Origin: a bacterium
Lineage (GTDB): Bacteria > Pseudomonadota > Alphaproteobacteria > Caulobacterales > Hyphomonadaceae
Assembly (NCBI GenBank): GCA_030824255.1
Contig: JAVBYB010000158.1
Location: forward strand, 1 to 5,204
DNA length: 5,204 bases
Reading direction: 5' to 3'
Both the position numbers and the translations under genes were made by a program. Below the pieces are notes generated by a model. That model searched no databases, had not been told where the DNA came from, and saw only the letters and a program-made list of their open reading frames with translations. Positions 4,846-5,204 of the stretch are shown one piece after another (position 1 is the stretch's first letter; the number at the start of each line of letters is the position of its first letter).

Positions 4846-5204
4846 GTGGACGGGCCATCACCGGGCGGCCGTCTGTCACGCTGAAGCTTGCGACCTCTCT
4901 CGATGGGCGCATCGCGCTGGCCAACGGTACAAGCAAGTGGATCACGGGCGCGGCGGCGCGGGCGGAAGTGCATCACCTCCGCGCAGCGCATGATGCGGTG
5001 ATTGTCGGCTCCGAGACGGTGATCGCGGATAATCCCGAGCTGACGGCGCGGACGGAGCCGATGCCTGCAAAGCAGCCGCTGCGCGTGGTGGCGGACAGCC
5101 GTGGCCGGGTGCCGGCGAGCGCGAAGCTGTTCTCGACGCTGGAGATGGGGCCGGTGGCGGTGGCGACGCTGGAGACGATGGACCTGGAGCGCTGGCCTTC
5201 GACG
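4842..5204 (+). CDS. ribD: Riboflavin-pathway reductase, RibD C-terminal domain type, without deaminase domain (3' end outside window)
   Basis: The start ATG overlaps the nrdR stop (ATGA), implying translational coupling, and 121 codons are visible to the window edge. The protein opens directly with the reductase domain (RibD_C, dihydrofolate-reductase-like fold): RPSVTLKLATSLDGRIAL at 9-26, SKWITG at 31-36, then HHLRAAHDAVIVGSETVIAD at 44-63, NPELTAR, and PLRVVADSRGRVP at 79-91. These match the second half of bifunctional RibD, which reduces the ribosyl-aminouracil intermediate to the ribityl form with NADPH. The usual N-terminal cytidine-deaminase-like domain (HAE and PCxxxGxxPPC zinc motifs) is absent, and there is no room for it upstream. 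Position after nrdR is the usual ribD place. It may be a monofunctional reductase, with the deaminase encoded elsewhere, or a related reductase of another pathway. Confidence 0.82.
   Translation, partial: MSGRAITGRPSVTLKLATSLDGRIALANGTSKWITGAAARAEVHHLRAAHDAVIVGSETVIADNPELTARTEPMPAKQPLRVVADSRGRVPASAKLFSTLEMGPVAVATLETMDLERWPST

Noticed and set aside
1..5204. Search for CRISPR repeats, insertion-sequence ends, tRNA, rRNA, phage or toxin-antitoxin genes
   Set aside because: No regularly spaced repeats, transposase motifs, tRNA-like cloverleaf or defence-type domains were seen on either strand.

Overview
The window looks like chromosomal DNA of an alphaproteobacterium, most likely of the Caulobacterales/Hyphomonadaceae type. 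The reasons are high G+C with strong GC bias at third codon positions, a MucR/Ros-family regulator (a family typical of this class), and the glyA-nrdR-ribD gene order known from that group. The lineage is an inference from gene content; no search was run.

Left part (1-2817): six small genes stand in three successive tail-to-tail pairs. Pair one is the 3' end of an unrecognised gene (2-367, +) facing a small two-helix membrane protein (371-622, -). Their stop codons lie in the two arms of one perfect hairpin (361-377). Pair two is an unrecognised 251-residue protein (885-1640, +) facing a DUF1801/YdhG-type protein (1648-2004, -). Pair three is a small DUF6898-like protein (2108-2389, +) facing a MucR-family regulator (2386-2817, -), which share a CTAG at their stops. 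The 262-base gap at 623-884 and the 103-base gap at 2005-2107 hold the divergent 5' ends. No convincing promoter could be read in either.

Right part (2818-5204): after a 226-base intergenic region with an AT-rich stretch and a GC-rich, foldable glyA leader come three same-strand genes that look like one operon. These are glyA (serine hydroxymethyltransferase, one-carbon supply), nrdR (repressor of ribonucleotide reductase genes, starting at TTG) and a riboflavin-pathway reductase of the RibD C-terminal type that overlaps nrdR by four bases and runs off the window. They link folate one-carbon metabolism, deoxynucleotide control and flavin synthesis.

Most of the window is ordinary core genome. 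No mobile element, CRISPR array, tRNA, rRNA or defence system was seen. The points most worth a second look are the MucR homologue that has lost both zinc-ligand histidines, the ribD-position gene that lacks a deaminase domain, the foldable glyA leader, a 9-base inverted repeat inside glyA, and the TTG start of nrdR right after a three-codon mini-ORF.
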